In this document: piece after piece, positions 1-7,003 of the stretch
Layout: every line of letters begins with the position of its first letter
Position numbering within the stretch: the first letter of the stretch is position 1
NCBI GenBank assembly: GCA_003135495.1
Contig: PLBX01000267.1
Coordinates: 5,448-28,750, forward strand
DNA: 23,303 bases
Direction: 5' to 3'
Source of the DNA: Acidobacteriaceae bacterium
GTDB taxonomy: Bacteria > Acidobacteriota > Terriglobia > Terriglobales > Acidobacteriaceae
The notes under the pieces: model-generated
The model's database searches: none
Seen by the model: the letters and a program-made list of their open reading frames with translations, nothing else
What the model was told of the DNA's origin: nothing
Made by a program: the position numbers and the translations under genes

Positions 1-609
1 GACAGCCTGTTCATCAATACGACAGGAATTGGATTAGTGCCGGAAGGCATCGAGCTTTCCGCCGATCGAGCCCGGCCGGGCGACAAAGTATTGCTGAGCG
101 GTTCGATCGGCGATCACGGAATTGCCATTCTGGCGCAGCGCGAAGGGCTGGAATTTGAAACTCAGATTCAGAGCGACAGCGCCGCTCTGCACACTCTGGT
201 GGCCGAGATGCTGCGGGTAAATTTGAATAGCGGCGCCGTTCGCTGCATGCGCGATCCGACGCGCGGCGGTGTCTCCAGCGCGTTAAACGAAATTGCGGAG
301 CGTTCTAAAGTTGGAATCGAGTTAGTGGAGAGTTCTCTTCCGATTCATGAACAGGTGCGAGGGGCGTGCGAGTTGCTGGGATTGGACCCTCTATACGTCG
401 CCAATGAGGGCAAGTTGATTGCGATCGTAGCGCCCGAGGCGGCCGACGCGACGCTGCAGGCGATGAGGCGACATCCGCTGGGAGCGGAGGCGCAAATTGT
501 TGGGACGGTGCGGAAAGAGAACCCGGGGTTGGTAACCATGCGAACGCCGCTGGGCACGAGCCGCGTGGTGGACATGCTTGCCGGCGATCAGTTGCCACGC
601 ATCTGCTGA
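1..609 (+). CDS. hypE: HypE, hydrogenase maturation protein (3' part)
   Basis: This is the C-terminal part of HypE, which dehydrates the carbamoyl group on its own C-terminal cysteine to a thiocyanate, the source of the cyanide ligands of the [NiFe] active site. The frame is open from the first base (DSLFINTTGIGLVPEG), so the start lies outside the window and roughly the first 130-150 residues of a usual ~335-residue protein are missing. Seen here are the PurM/AIR-synthase C-domain with the RDPTRGG motif (around base 255) and the family's end, GDQLPRIC, with the essential last-residue cysteine. hypA and hypB follow on the same strand, so this is the end of a hyp maturation operon; hypC, hypD and hypF are probably upstream. 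The C-terminal PRIC separates it from the paralogous selenophosphate synthetase and thiamine kinase. Confidence 0.93.
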   Translation, partial: DSLFINTTGIGLVPEGIELSADRARPGDKVLLSGSIGDHGIAILAQREGLEFETQIQSDSAALHTLVAEMLRVNLNSGAVRCMRDPTRGGVSSALNEIAERSKVGIELVESSLPIHEQVRGACELLGLDPLYVANEGKLIAIVAPEAADATLQAMRRHPLGAEAQIVGTVRKENPGLVTMRTPLGTSRVVDMLAGDQLPRIC

Positions 610-620
610 TATTCGCTGTA

Positions 621-678
621 GAGACGGGGCTTGCCCCGTCTCCGTTGCACTGAGCGTGCGGACGCGGCAGACGCGTCT
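621..678. repeat. REP-like palindromic element between hypE and hypA
   Basis: A perfect 10-bp inverted repeat, GAGACGGGGC (621-630) and GCCCCGTCTC (633-642), is separated by only TT. It is followed by a second palindrome, AGACGCGTCT (669-678), inside the GC-rich stretch GACGCGGCAGACGCGTC. The pair fills most of the 82-bp hypE-hypA gap. No T-run follows, so an intrinsic terminator is unlikely. The layout resembles a bacterial interspersed (REP/BIME-type) palindrome pair. In an operon it could protect the upstream mRNA from 3' exonucleases or lower expression of hypA. Whether it is repeated elsewhere in the genome cannot be seen here. Confidence 0.5.
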
Positions 679-691
679 CGACAAACAATTT

Positions 692-1069
692 ATGCACGAG
701 ATGGGTATCGCGAACTCGGTGCTAGATGCGGTGAGAGCGGAGATGAGCCGCTATCCGGGATCGTACCCATGCAAAGTGGGCATTCGCATTGGCGAGATGG
801 CAGCCATCGATCAGGACGCGTTGCGATTCTGTTTTGAGGCGATGATTCTGGAAACGGACATGGCGTCGCTGGAGTTGGCGATCGAGTTTTGTCCGCGGCG
901 GCATCATTGTTTGGAGTGCGAAAACGAATTTGTAGTGCATGACTATGATTCGAGTTGCCCACAGTGCAAGAGCCTCGCAACCAAATGCATCAGCGGAGAT
1001 GAATTGGAATTAGCCTATGTGGAGGTTGAAGAGTATGCAGCGAGTACCGTTGGAGCGAAAAGTACTTAG
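692..1069 (+). CDS. hypA: HypA, nickel chaperone for hydrogenase maturation
   Basis: HypA delivers nickel, together with HypB, to the hydrogenase large-subunit precursor. The start is set at ATG 692 because the protein must begin MHE: His2 is the nickel ligand. The frame stays open upstream to 578, inside hypE, but that extension has no family character. The 125-residue length is close to the usual 113-120. The structural zinc site is visible as two CxxC pairs, C73/C76 (CLEC) and C89/C92 (CPQC). No convincing Shine-Dalgarno precedes the ATG. The 3' end overlaps hypB by 35 bp, indicating translational coupling. Confidence 0.93.
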   Translation: MHEMGIANSVLDAVRAEMSRYPGSYPCKVGIRIGEMAAIDQDALRFCFEAMILETDMASLELAIEFCPRRHHCLECENEFVVHDYDSSCPQCKSLATKCISGDELELAYVEVEEYAASTVGAKST

Positions 1070-1715
1070 TGAGAACGATCGCGTCGCCGCGGAGTTGCGC
1101 GCGCGGTTTCAGGAGCATGGCGTTTTGTGCCTGAACATAATCAGTTCTCCGGGTTCGGGCAAGACCAGTCTGCTGGAGCGCACGCTGGAAACGCTGCCGA
1201 AGCACGATCGCGTGGCGGTGTTGACGGGCGATATTCAGACGGAAAACGATGCCAATCGCCTCAAGAGATTTCACTTTCCGGTAAAGCAGATCACCACCGG
1301 CGGCACATGCCATCTGGATGCCCGCATGATCGAACGTCATTTGGCGGATTGGAAACTCGAAGACCTCGATCTGCTGCTCATAGAAAATGTTGGGAACCTG
1401 GTTTGCCCATCGAGTTACGACTTGGGAGAAGCGGCTAAAGTCGTGGTATTGAGCGTGACCGAAGGGGAAGACAAGCCGCTCAAATACCCGTCCATTTTTT
1501 TTAAATCCGATTTGCTCATCCTAAGCAAGATTGACCTGCTGCCTTACGTGCCATTCGATATGGAAGCTGCCGCTGAGAACGCGCGCAAGGTGCATCCAGG
1601 CATGGAAATCGTAAAAGTTTCCTGTTTAACCGGAAGCGGATTGCACGAATGGATGATGTGGCTGGAGCAGCAGCGGCGGGCACATAAGCCGTTGGCACAG
1701 ACGATTGTCGGCTAA
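1035..1715 (+). CDS. hypB: HypB, GTPase for nickel insertion
   Basis: HypB is a SIMIBI-class GTPase that dimerises and hands nickel to HypA and the hydrogenase precursor. Motifs seen: P-loop SPGSGKTS (residues 38-45), the Cys-His metal site TGGTCHLDARM (C92, H93), the second metal-site cysteine in NLVCPSSYD (C124), and SKID in the guanine-specificity position. The start is taken at ATG 1035 because GGAGG (1021-1025) sits about 9 bp upstream; an in-frame ATG at 1017 is also possible. The protein (226 aa) starts directly with the ERKVLSENDRVA segment. It therefore lacks both the N-terminal CxxCGC high-affinity nickel motif of E. coli HypB and the His-rich stretch found in some homologues. It overlaps hypA by 35 bp. 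Confidence 0.94.
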   Translation: MQRVPLERKVLSENDRVAAELRARFQEHGVLCLNIISSPGSGKTSLLERTLETLPKHDRVAVLTGDIQTENDANRLKRFHFPVKQITTGGTCHLDARMIERHLADWKLEDLDLLLIENVGNLVCPSSYDLGEAAKVVVLSVTEGEDKPLKYPSIFFKSDLLILSKIDLLPYVPFDMEAAAENARKVHPGMEIVKVSCLTGSGLHEWMMWLEQQRRAHKPLAQTIVG

Positions 1716-1748
1716 AGTCTCTTTTAAGTACAACATTCTGCACTTTGA

Positions 1749-1770
1749 CTTACTTTTGTTATAATGTAAG
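1749..1770 (+). promoter_or_regulatory. Extended -10 promoter and possible autoregulatory operator of vapBC
   Basis: An extended -10 element, TG (1757-1758), one base, then a perfect TATAAT (1760-1765), lies just before the antitoxin ATG at 1773. The -35 region (near 1737) is poor, as extended -10 promoters tolerate. Transcription would start at about 1772-1773, so the message would be leaderless or nearly so. CTTAC (1749-1753) and GTAAG (1766-1770) form an inverted repeat around the -10, as expected for binding by an AbrB-fold antitoxin dimer. ACATT (1733-1737) and AATGT (1763-1767) form a second, wider pair. Confidence 0.55.
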
Positions 1771-1772
1771 GC

Positions 1773-2018
1773 ATGAAGGACTTTAGTTCTACTTTTACCT
1801 CAAAAGGCCAGATTGTCATCCCAGCGGAGCTTCGCCGCAAACATAAGATCCAAGCGGGCACGAAGGTGAAATTCCTGGAAGACCGTTTCGGCCGCATCGT
1901 GCTGCAGCCTGTCACGGAAGAATATATCCGTCGTGTCAGAGGAATGCTGGCAGACGGTCCAGATTTGCTGGCCATCTGGGAAAAAGAACATCGAGAAGAA
2001 GGCAAGCACGATAAATGA
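1773..2018 (+). CDS. vapB: AbrB/SpoVT-fold antitoxin (VapB-type)
   Basis: This 81-residue protein is a swapped-hairpin AbrB (SpoVT/MazE) family DNA-binding antitoxin. The N-terminal domain is clear: TFTSKGQIVIPAELRRKHKI (residues 7-26), then GTKVKFLEDRFGRIVLQP. The charged C-terminal tail (about residues 50-81) is the part that usually wraps the toxin. The stop TGA overlaps the start of the PIN toxin in an ATGA arrangement (2015-2018), typical of coupled toxin-antitoxin pairs. It probably binds the inverted repeat around its own -10 element and represses the pair. There is no room for a leader or Shine-Dalgarno site, in keeping with leaderless translation. Confidence 0.88.
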   Translation: MKDFSSTFTSKGQIVIPAELRRKHKIQAGTKVKFLEDRFGRIVLQPVTEEYIRRVRGMLADGPDLLAIWEKEHREEGKHDK

Positions 2019-2419
2019 GAACATACGTGCTCGACGCGAGCGCGCTAGTCGCCTTGTTGAGAGATAGCCAAGGCGCTTCCAAAGTCGAAGAGTTGCTCAG
2101 AGAAGCGACGGGCGAGCGCGCAAAGATCCTGATGTCGGCGGTAAATTATGGGGAAGTTTACGGTTTGATTTTACGCCAGTTGGGGGTGGATGAGGCGCTT
2201 ATGACACTGCAAGCTATAAGCCCCTTTCCGATCGAGCTGTTGGACGCCACGCCGCAGAGAGCATGCCAGGCCGCAGATGTTAAAGCCAAATATAAACTTC
2301 ACTATTCGGATAGCTTCGCGGCCGCGTTAGCGATAGAGCACAAGGCCAAGCTGGTGACGAGCGATTCACATTTTCGCAAGCTCGGTCACAGTTTTCCGGT
2401 GGTTTGGTTGAAGGGCTAA
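2015..2419 (+). CDS. vapC: PIN-domain ribonuclease toxin (VapC-type)
   Basis: A 134-residue PIN-domain toxin, expected to cleave specific RNAs (tRNA or rRNA in characterised VapCs) when not held by its antitoxin. The four acidic residues that bind the catalytic metal are visible: D7 (YVLDASAL), E47 (NYGEVYG), D99 (HYSDSFAAALA) and D117 (LVTSDSHF). The whole fold is present with no truncation. The start overlaps the antitoxin stop by 4 bp. The pair lies between the hypB end and the hybD end, inside the hydrogenase locus, with only 8 bp between this stop and that of hybD on the other strand. Confidence 0.9.
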   Translation: MRTYVLDASALVALLRDSQGASKVEELLREATGERAKILMSAVNYGEVYGLILRQLGVDEALMTLQAISPFPIELLDATPQRACQAADVKAKYKLHYSDSFAAALAIEHKAKLVTSDSHFRKLGHSFPVVWLKG

Positions 2420-2427
2420 GGAATTCG

Positions 2428-2982
2428 CTACCTGGTCAGCGCTGGCTCCATCGCCGTCTCGGCCCACCAGATGCCGCTTTCCACGGGATGTGCGCGATGC
2501 CAGTAGCTAACCCCCAAGCGGTCTAATTCATTCAACACTTCCGCAATCGCTTCCTCTAACGATTCTCTGACGGGCTGGCTCAGGCTGCAGGTGGGCTCGT
2601 AGGAGTCGCTGTTGATTCCCACCAGCAAGAGATCCGTGGGAGCGACTCCAAACAACTCGGCACTTAATAACGCGTCAACAAGAGCAGGCGAATGCGGATC
2701 CATGCGCACTGCGGGGCGAAGGCGCATGATGTCTTTTTTTCGGTAAAGGAGTACCGCGCCTTGATCAGCGACGCCATCGTGCACGTTAACAGAGTCGATT
2801 AAGATTACGGCATCGTTTGCGGTAAGCTGATCGATCAGATCGAGAGCTGGAGTACCGAGGTCGGCGACTTCGACGCCGTCTTCGAACTCGTAGTGCGCGG
2901 CCAAAAGGCGCGCTACGTATGGCCCGACGCCATCATCTCCCAGCAGTACGTTTCCAATTCCGCCAATCAAAACTTTTTTCAT
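2428..2982 (-). CDS. hybD: HybD/HyaD-type hydrogenase maturation endopeptidase
   Basis: This 184-residue M52-family peptidase removes the C-terminal tail of the nickel-loaded large subunit. The first nickel-sensing site is GIGNVLLGDDGVG: D17 stands where E. coli HybD has Glu16. The other two ligands are D63 (VILIDSVN) and H97 (MDPHSPAL). The start is ATG 2982 (MKKVLIGG), overlapping the hybC stop by 4 bp as expected for coupling. An open extension upstream to 3174 is only the antisense-free continuation of the frame inside hybC and has no family character. The C-terminal 20 residues (YWHRAHPVESGIWW...) are poorly conserved in the family. It is the last gene of the hyb operon. Confidence 0.9.
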   Translation of the reverse strand: MKKVLIGGIGNVLLGDDGVGPYVARLLAAHYEFEDGVEVADLGTPALDLIDQLTANDAVILIDSVNVHDGVADQGAVLLYRKKDIMRLRPAVRMDPHSPALVDALLSAELFGVAPTDLLLVGINSDSYEPTCSLSQPVRESLEEAIAEVLNELDRLGVSYWHRAHPVESGIWWAETAMEPALTR

Positions 2983-4679
2983 AGCACCTTCACTTTGGCA
3001 ATCTCTTGCCCGGTTGGATCGAACGTGTGGCAGGCGCACGCCATACATGGATCGAAGGAGTGGATGGTACGCAACACCTCCAACGGCTCCTCGGGACGAG
3101 CCAGCGGCGTGTGCATCAGCGAAGCTTCGTAAGGCCCCTGAGCGCCAGAAGCATCGCGCGGGCTGGCATTCCACGTGGATGGAACAACGGCTTGATAGTT
3201 TTTAATTTTCGCATCCTTGACTACAACCCAGTGCGATAAAGTGCCGCGAGGAGCCTCGTGCGTGCCGACGCCTTCAATTTCATGCGAAGGAAACACCGGC
3301 TGATTGAAAACTGCGGTATCGCCCTTGGCAATATTGTCCGTGAGCAGTTGGAGATGTTTCTGCGCCAGCTCCGCCAACATCGATGCGCGAATCGCGCGCG
3401 CGCCATGGCGACCGAGCGTCGACTCCAACATGCCAGGAGTCACTTGAAAATGGCCGACCGCGCCGATGGTCTCGATGGCGCGACTGGCATGCTTCACGGT
3501 GAGAGGATGTCCTTGCGCGAACCCCACCAGCACCTGAGCCAGCGGACCAACCTGCATGGGCGCTCCGTTGTAACGCGGCGCCTTAACCCATGAATATTTC
3601 TGTTCGGCAGTCCACCCAGTGAAGTCGGGATCAGTCACACCTTTCCAGGGATGCAGCGGCTTGTCGCCTTGATAGTAGGCATGGGCGACATCTTCGCTGA
3701 CGGCAGCACGAAAATCCTTGTCAGATGCGGTTTTGAAGGCGTGAACGCCTCCGATATTGCCGTTCATGATCGTACCGCCGGGGAGATCGTAGGAAGTTCC
3801 AGCGCTGTCGAGTGGCAGATCGGGCACAGCCATATAGTTGTTGACGCCCTTGCCAATCTTGAACCAATCCGGGTACATCGCGGCGAGGGCGCAGACATCG
3901 ACAAAATAGACCTGGTTAACAAACTGCACTACTTCTTCCAGCAGTCCGCGAATCATCTCCAGCCGATCCATGTTGAGGGCGCTGGCATTGTCGAGATTGA
4001 TGGCATTCGCTACGCCGCCGACGGTCAGGTTCTGAATGTGCGGAGTCTTCGAGCCTAGAATTCCAACCACTTGTAAAGCCTTGCGCTGGTACTCCAACGC
4101 CTGCACGTAGTGCGTAAAGGCCAGCAGGTTGACTTCAGGAGAGAGGCGCATCGCGGGATGCCCCCAATAGCCGTTCATGAAGATGCCGAGTTGTCCGCTG
4201 GCGGCTACGGCGTTGACGCGGTCTTGCGCGGCTTTGAACTCCTCGCGGGAGTTGCGAGTCCAGGGCGAAATGCTCTCTGCTAACTTCGTGGTGGCGTTGA
4301 GATCGGCCTTGGGAATCTGAAGTATGTCGACCCAGTCCAGCGCGGACAGTTGATAGAAGTGAACGATGTGATCGTGCAACGCATGCGCAATCAGAATGAG
4401 ATTCCGAATGTATTGAGCGTTGAGCGGCACTTCCAACTGAAGCGCGTCTTCCACGGCGCGAACGCTCGCCATGGCGTGCACGGTAGTGCAGACGCCGCAA
4501 AAGCGTTGGGTGAAGAGCCATGCATCGCGCGGATCGCGTCCGCGAAGAATGTTCTCGATGCCGCGCCACATGGTGCAAGAAGCCCATGCATTGCTAACCG
4601 CATTGTTGTCGACGTCGACATCGATGCGAAGGTGGCCTTCAATTCTGGTGATGGGATCGATCGTAATTCGCTTTGCCAT
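2979..4679 (-). CDS. hybC: [NiFe]-hydrogenase large subunit (Hyb-type, group 1)
   Basis: This is the catalytic subunit that splits H2 at the Ni-Fe(CN)2CO centre. The L1 motif RFCGVCTTVH (C61, C64) and L2 motif DPCMACACH (C545, C548) provide the four cysteine thiolates on nickel; TRIEGH (E14) is the conserved proton-transfer region. All four ligands are cysteine, so this is not a [NiFeSe] enzyme. A 15-residue tail after H551 (TFDPTGQEIAKVKVL) is the piece cleaved by HybD. The 566-residue length fits E. coli HybC. It has no signal peptide and should cross by the Tat route with the small subunit. It lies 12 bp after hybB and overlaps hybD. Confidence 0.96.
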   Translation of the reverse strand: MAKRITIDPITRIEGHLRIDVDVDNNAVSNAWASCTMWRGIENILRGRDPRDAWLFTQRFCGVCTTVHAMASVRAVEDALQLEVPLNAQYIRNLILIAHALHDHIVHFYQLSALDWVDILQIPKADLNATTKLAESISPWTRNSREEFKAAQDRVNAVAASGQLGIFMNGYWGHPAMRLSPEVNLLAFTHYVQALEYQRKALQVVGILGSKTPHIQNLTVGGVANAINLDNASALNMDRLEMIRGLLEEVVQFVNQVYFVDVCALAAMYPDWFKIGKGVNNYMAVPDLPLDSAGTSYDLPGGTIMNGNIGGVHAFKTASDKDFRAAVSEDVAHAYYQGDKPLHPWKGVTDPDFTGWTAEQKYSWVKAPRYNGAPMQVGPLAQVLVGFAQGHPLTVKHASRAIETIGAVGHFQVTPGMLESTLGRHGARAIRASMLAELAQKHLQLLTDNIAKGDTAVFNQPVFPSHEIEGVGTHEAPRGTLSHWVVVKDAKIKNYQAVVPSTWNASPRDASGAQGPYEASLMHTPLARPEEPLEVLRTIHSFDPCMACACHTFDPTGQEIAKVKVL

Positions 4680-4691
4680 GATACCTGCTTC

Positions 4692-6011
4692 TCAGTCGGA
4701 TTCTTTTGGCTCGATATCGCCGAAGAATCCAAAATTAAAATATCTTGTCCAGCTGATGTAGGGTTTCCGAAACTTGAAGTAATGCGCCATGTCGCGCCAT
4801 TCCTGGGCGGGAGCCGGAAGGATGGCAAACAGTTTCACCATAAGTAAGAATGCCGCGATGCCGATGGAAACGAAACCGATCGCTATCAAAAGTTCGATCG
4901 TGGAGGGAAAGTACATCGCTTTCGGTCCTGGCATATACGCCAGCGTGGTCGGGCTGAAGCGATAAAGCATTCCTCCAATCGAACTGATGGTGTAACCGAG
5001 GAACATGGTTCGCGGTTGGCGGTCTTTGAGGGAGCGATAAAGTAGCCAACCACCGTAGCCAATCAGGAATGTCTCAATCCAGAAGATGCCCGCATATCGA
5101 TTGAAGCGAAACGCGGTAATAAGCGCTCCTCGAAACAAAAGATCAAGCGTTCGCAGAGCGAGCCAGCCGGCGATCAACCATGCGGTGATGCGAGCGGCCT
5201 CGTCTAAAACTTCTCTGTCCATTGGCCGCTTCCAAACCAAGCAGCACAACATGGTGGTTCCGGCAACGCATCCGAAGGACATGAAGGCGGCGGCGCCCAC
5301 ATACAACAGGGGAAGGAATGGTGTCTGCCATAACGGGTGCACGCGCTGGCCGGCGAGCAACATCAAGGCGCCTAAAGACGACTGGTGCATGGCCGGCAAA
5401 AGATAGGCGGCTGCGATAATTAAGGGGAAAAACTTGTGCAGTATGTGTTCCAGTTTTTCAACGATCGGCTGCAGGCGAACATCAAAGTGCCAGAGTCGTT
5501 CCAGCACGGGCGGAATATTTTCAAGAAATAAAGGGATGGCAGCGTAAACCGACATGCAGATCGCAACTTCAGCCATCGGCGAATGCACGTTCCAGTTCCA
5601 AGGAAAAAATACCCAGTAGAAATTCCAGGGACGGCCTACATCTACACCTAGCAGGCACAGACCGCACGCGTAAGCCAACATGCTGGTAAGCAGCGCCATT
5701 CGCATCAGCGGGAACAAGCGCTTGCGTCCGAAGACCCAGGCTGCCGTACCAACTGCAAATGCGCCGGAGCCCCACGCGGTCAGAACAACTACATTGAAAG
5801 TTTTCCAGATTCCCCAACCGAACATATCGTTCATGCCGCTAACCGGACCGAGTCCAACGATTTCTCGGTAGGTGGTCAACACGAGCGCCAACAGAGCCAT
5901 TACTATGAGACCAATGAAGAACGGGTTCACAACGGACACGCCGTACACTGGAACCGCCCGCTCCCAGCGAGGTCTTGTCGTGCCCGGCAGTTTAATAACG
6001 GTTGTGCTCAT
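4692..6011 (-). CDS. hybB: HybB, NrfD/PsrC-family quinone-reducing membrane subunit
   Basis: A 439-residue polytopic membrane protein with about ten hydrophobic segments (for example FFIGLIVMALLALVLTTY near residue 31 and LLTSMLAYACGLCLLG near 107). It belongs to the NrfD/PsrC family, which has no haem and passes electrons from a Fe-S partner to the quinone pool. E. coli HybB is the model. The start is set at ATG 6011 (MSTTVIKLPG) because GAGG sits about 8 bp upstream; an in-frame ATG at 6044 is less likely. It lies between the Fe-S protein gene (46-bp gap) and the large-subunit gene (12-bp gap), as in hybOABC. Confidence 0.93.
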   Translation of the reverse strand: MSTTVIKLPGTTRPRWERAVPVYGVSVVNPFFIGLIVMALLALVLTTYREIVGLGPVSGMNDMFGWGIWKTFNVVVLTAWGSGAFAVGTAAWVFGRKRLFPLMRMALLTSMLAYACGLCLLGVDVGRPWNFYWVFFPWNWNVHSPMAEVAICMSVYAAIPLFLENIPPVLERLWHFDVRLQPIVEKLEHILHKFFPLIIAAAYLLPAMHQSSLGALMLLAGQRVHPLWQTPFLPLLYVGAAAFMSFGCVAGTTMLCCLVWKRPMDREVLDEAARITAWLIAGWLALRTLDLLFRGALITAFRFNRYAGIFWIETFLIGYGGWLLYRSLKDRQPRTMFLGYTISSIGGMLYRFSPTTLAYMPGPKAMYFPSTIELLIAIGFVSIGIAAFLLMVKLFAILPAPAQEWRDMAHYFKFRKPYISWTRYFNFGFFGDIEPKESD

Positions 6012-6057
6012 GTTTACTACCTCAAGAACTAATAACTTCGCCAAATTGATTGCGAAC

Positions 6058-7002
6058 TTATTGTTGCGCTCTTAGACCTGTTTCCTTTTCCTGTTCCAGC
6101 GCCTCTGCTTCATGTCCCTTCAAGTTTTTGCGAATCACGGCCACCAAGCCGACGTAAAGAAGCGCGGGCAGTGCGAAGTATTTATAAACGCGCTCCTGCC
6201 AGCGCAGTGAACTGGAAGGCACAGACTCCGGACCTATCTCCGGCAAGCCAAGCATCGCGAAGGGTACGCGGGAGAGATAAAGAGCTTGCGTACCGCCATT
6301 GTCTTTTTCGCCGTAAACGCGATCCTGGTAGTAACGGCCGGGGCTGTTTTTAATTCGCCGCTTCGCCTCCAGCAACAAAACCGTTCGCGGTCCAAAAGTT
6401 ACTGCGCCCGTCGGACACACGCTGGTGCATCCGGGTTTCAGCCCTTTCGCCAGGCGATGGCTGCACAACTCGCACTTCGTCACCACGGGATTGAATCCCT
6501 GCCACTGAAAGCGCGGAACAGAAAAAGGGCAGCTGATGGTGCAATAGCGGCACCCGATGCACTTGCCCCCATCCCAGCGAACAATGCCAGTGACCGACTC
6601 CTTATACAGAGCCTGAAAGGGGCAGCCGGCGGCGCATGCGGGATCGAGACACTGCATGCACTGCCGCTTAACGAAAGAAGATGGCGAGCCATCGGTGGGT
6701 TTGTAGAGCTTGATGATGTTGCGGGTAAAGACGTTCAGGTCGACTGGGGCCTCGTGCAGGCGGTCGCCGCTTATATCTTCTGGCGTATTATTAGCCTCGT
6801 TACAGGCGGCTTCGCAAGCTTTACATCCAATGCATAGGCTGGCGTCATAGAGTAATCCGACGGCAGCGTTTGGTACGGGAAGGCTCTCTGCCTGCGTAGA
6901 CTCGCTGCCGGCGGATGCCATCGTACTCATTGACATGACCGCTGCGACCGGCACTCCGGCCTTGGCGATGTTGGTTATTAAATCTCGCCGAGTGATCGCC
7001 AC
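6058..7002 (-). CDS. hybA: HybA, Tat-exported four-cluster ferredoxin subunit
   Basis: This protein carries electrons from the small subunit to HybB. Start: GTG 7002, four bases after the first base of the hybO stop, with GAGG 6 bp upstream. The 314-residue protein opens with a Tat-type signal, ITRRDLITNIAKAG, and a hydrophobic stretch ending near MASA. Four cysteine groups for [4Fe-4S] clusters follow: CIGCKACEAAC, CMQCLDPACAAGC, CIGCRYCTISC, and CELC with CTSVC. A C-terminal hydrophobic segment (YFALPALLYVGLVAVI) would anchor it in the membrane, as in E. coli HybA. An upstream continuation of the frame to 7125 overlaps hybO and is not used. Confidence 0.92.
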   Translation of the reverse strand: MAITRRDLITNIAKAGVPVAAVMSMSTMASAGSESTQAESLPVPNAAVGLLYDASLCIGCKACEAACNEANNTPEDISGDRLHEAPVDLNVFTRNIIKLYKPTDGSPSSFVKRQCMQCLDPACAAGCPFQALYKESVTGIVRWDGGKCIGCRYCTISCPFSVPRFQWQGFNPVVTKCELCSHRLAKGLKPGCTSVCPTGAVTFGPRTVLLLEAKRRIKNSPGRYYQDRVYGEKDNGGTQALYLSRVPFAMLGLPEIGPESVPSSSLRWQERVYKYFALPALLYVGLVAVIRKNLKGHEAEALEQEKETGLRAQQ

Positions 7003-7003
7003 A

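Noticed and set aside
621..642. Intrinsic terminator after hypE
   Set aside because: The stem is strong but is followed by TCCGTTGCAC, not a T-run, and hypA/hypB continue on the same strand.
578..691. N-terminal extension of HypA into hypE
   Set aside because: HypA must start with MHE for nickel binding; the extension crosses the palindromic repeat and has no family similarity.
2983..3174. 64-residue N-terminal extension of the HybD protease
   Set aside because: It lies entirely within hybC in another frame; the protease proper begins MKKVLIGGIGN at the ATG overlapping the hybC stop.
3651..4058. 135-codon + strand frame inside hybC
   Set aside because: Antisense to a strongly conserved hydrogenase gene and without recognisable motifs.
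2979..4679. Selenocysteine in the hydrogenase large subunit
   Set aside because: Both nickel-binding motifs use cysteine codons (C61, C64, C545, C548) and the frame has no internal TGA.
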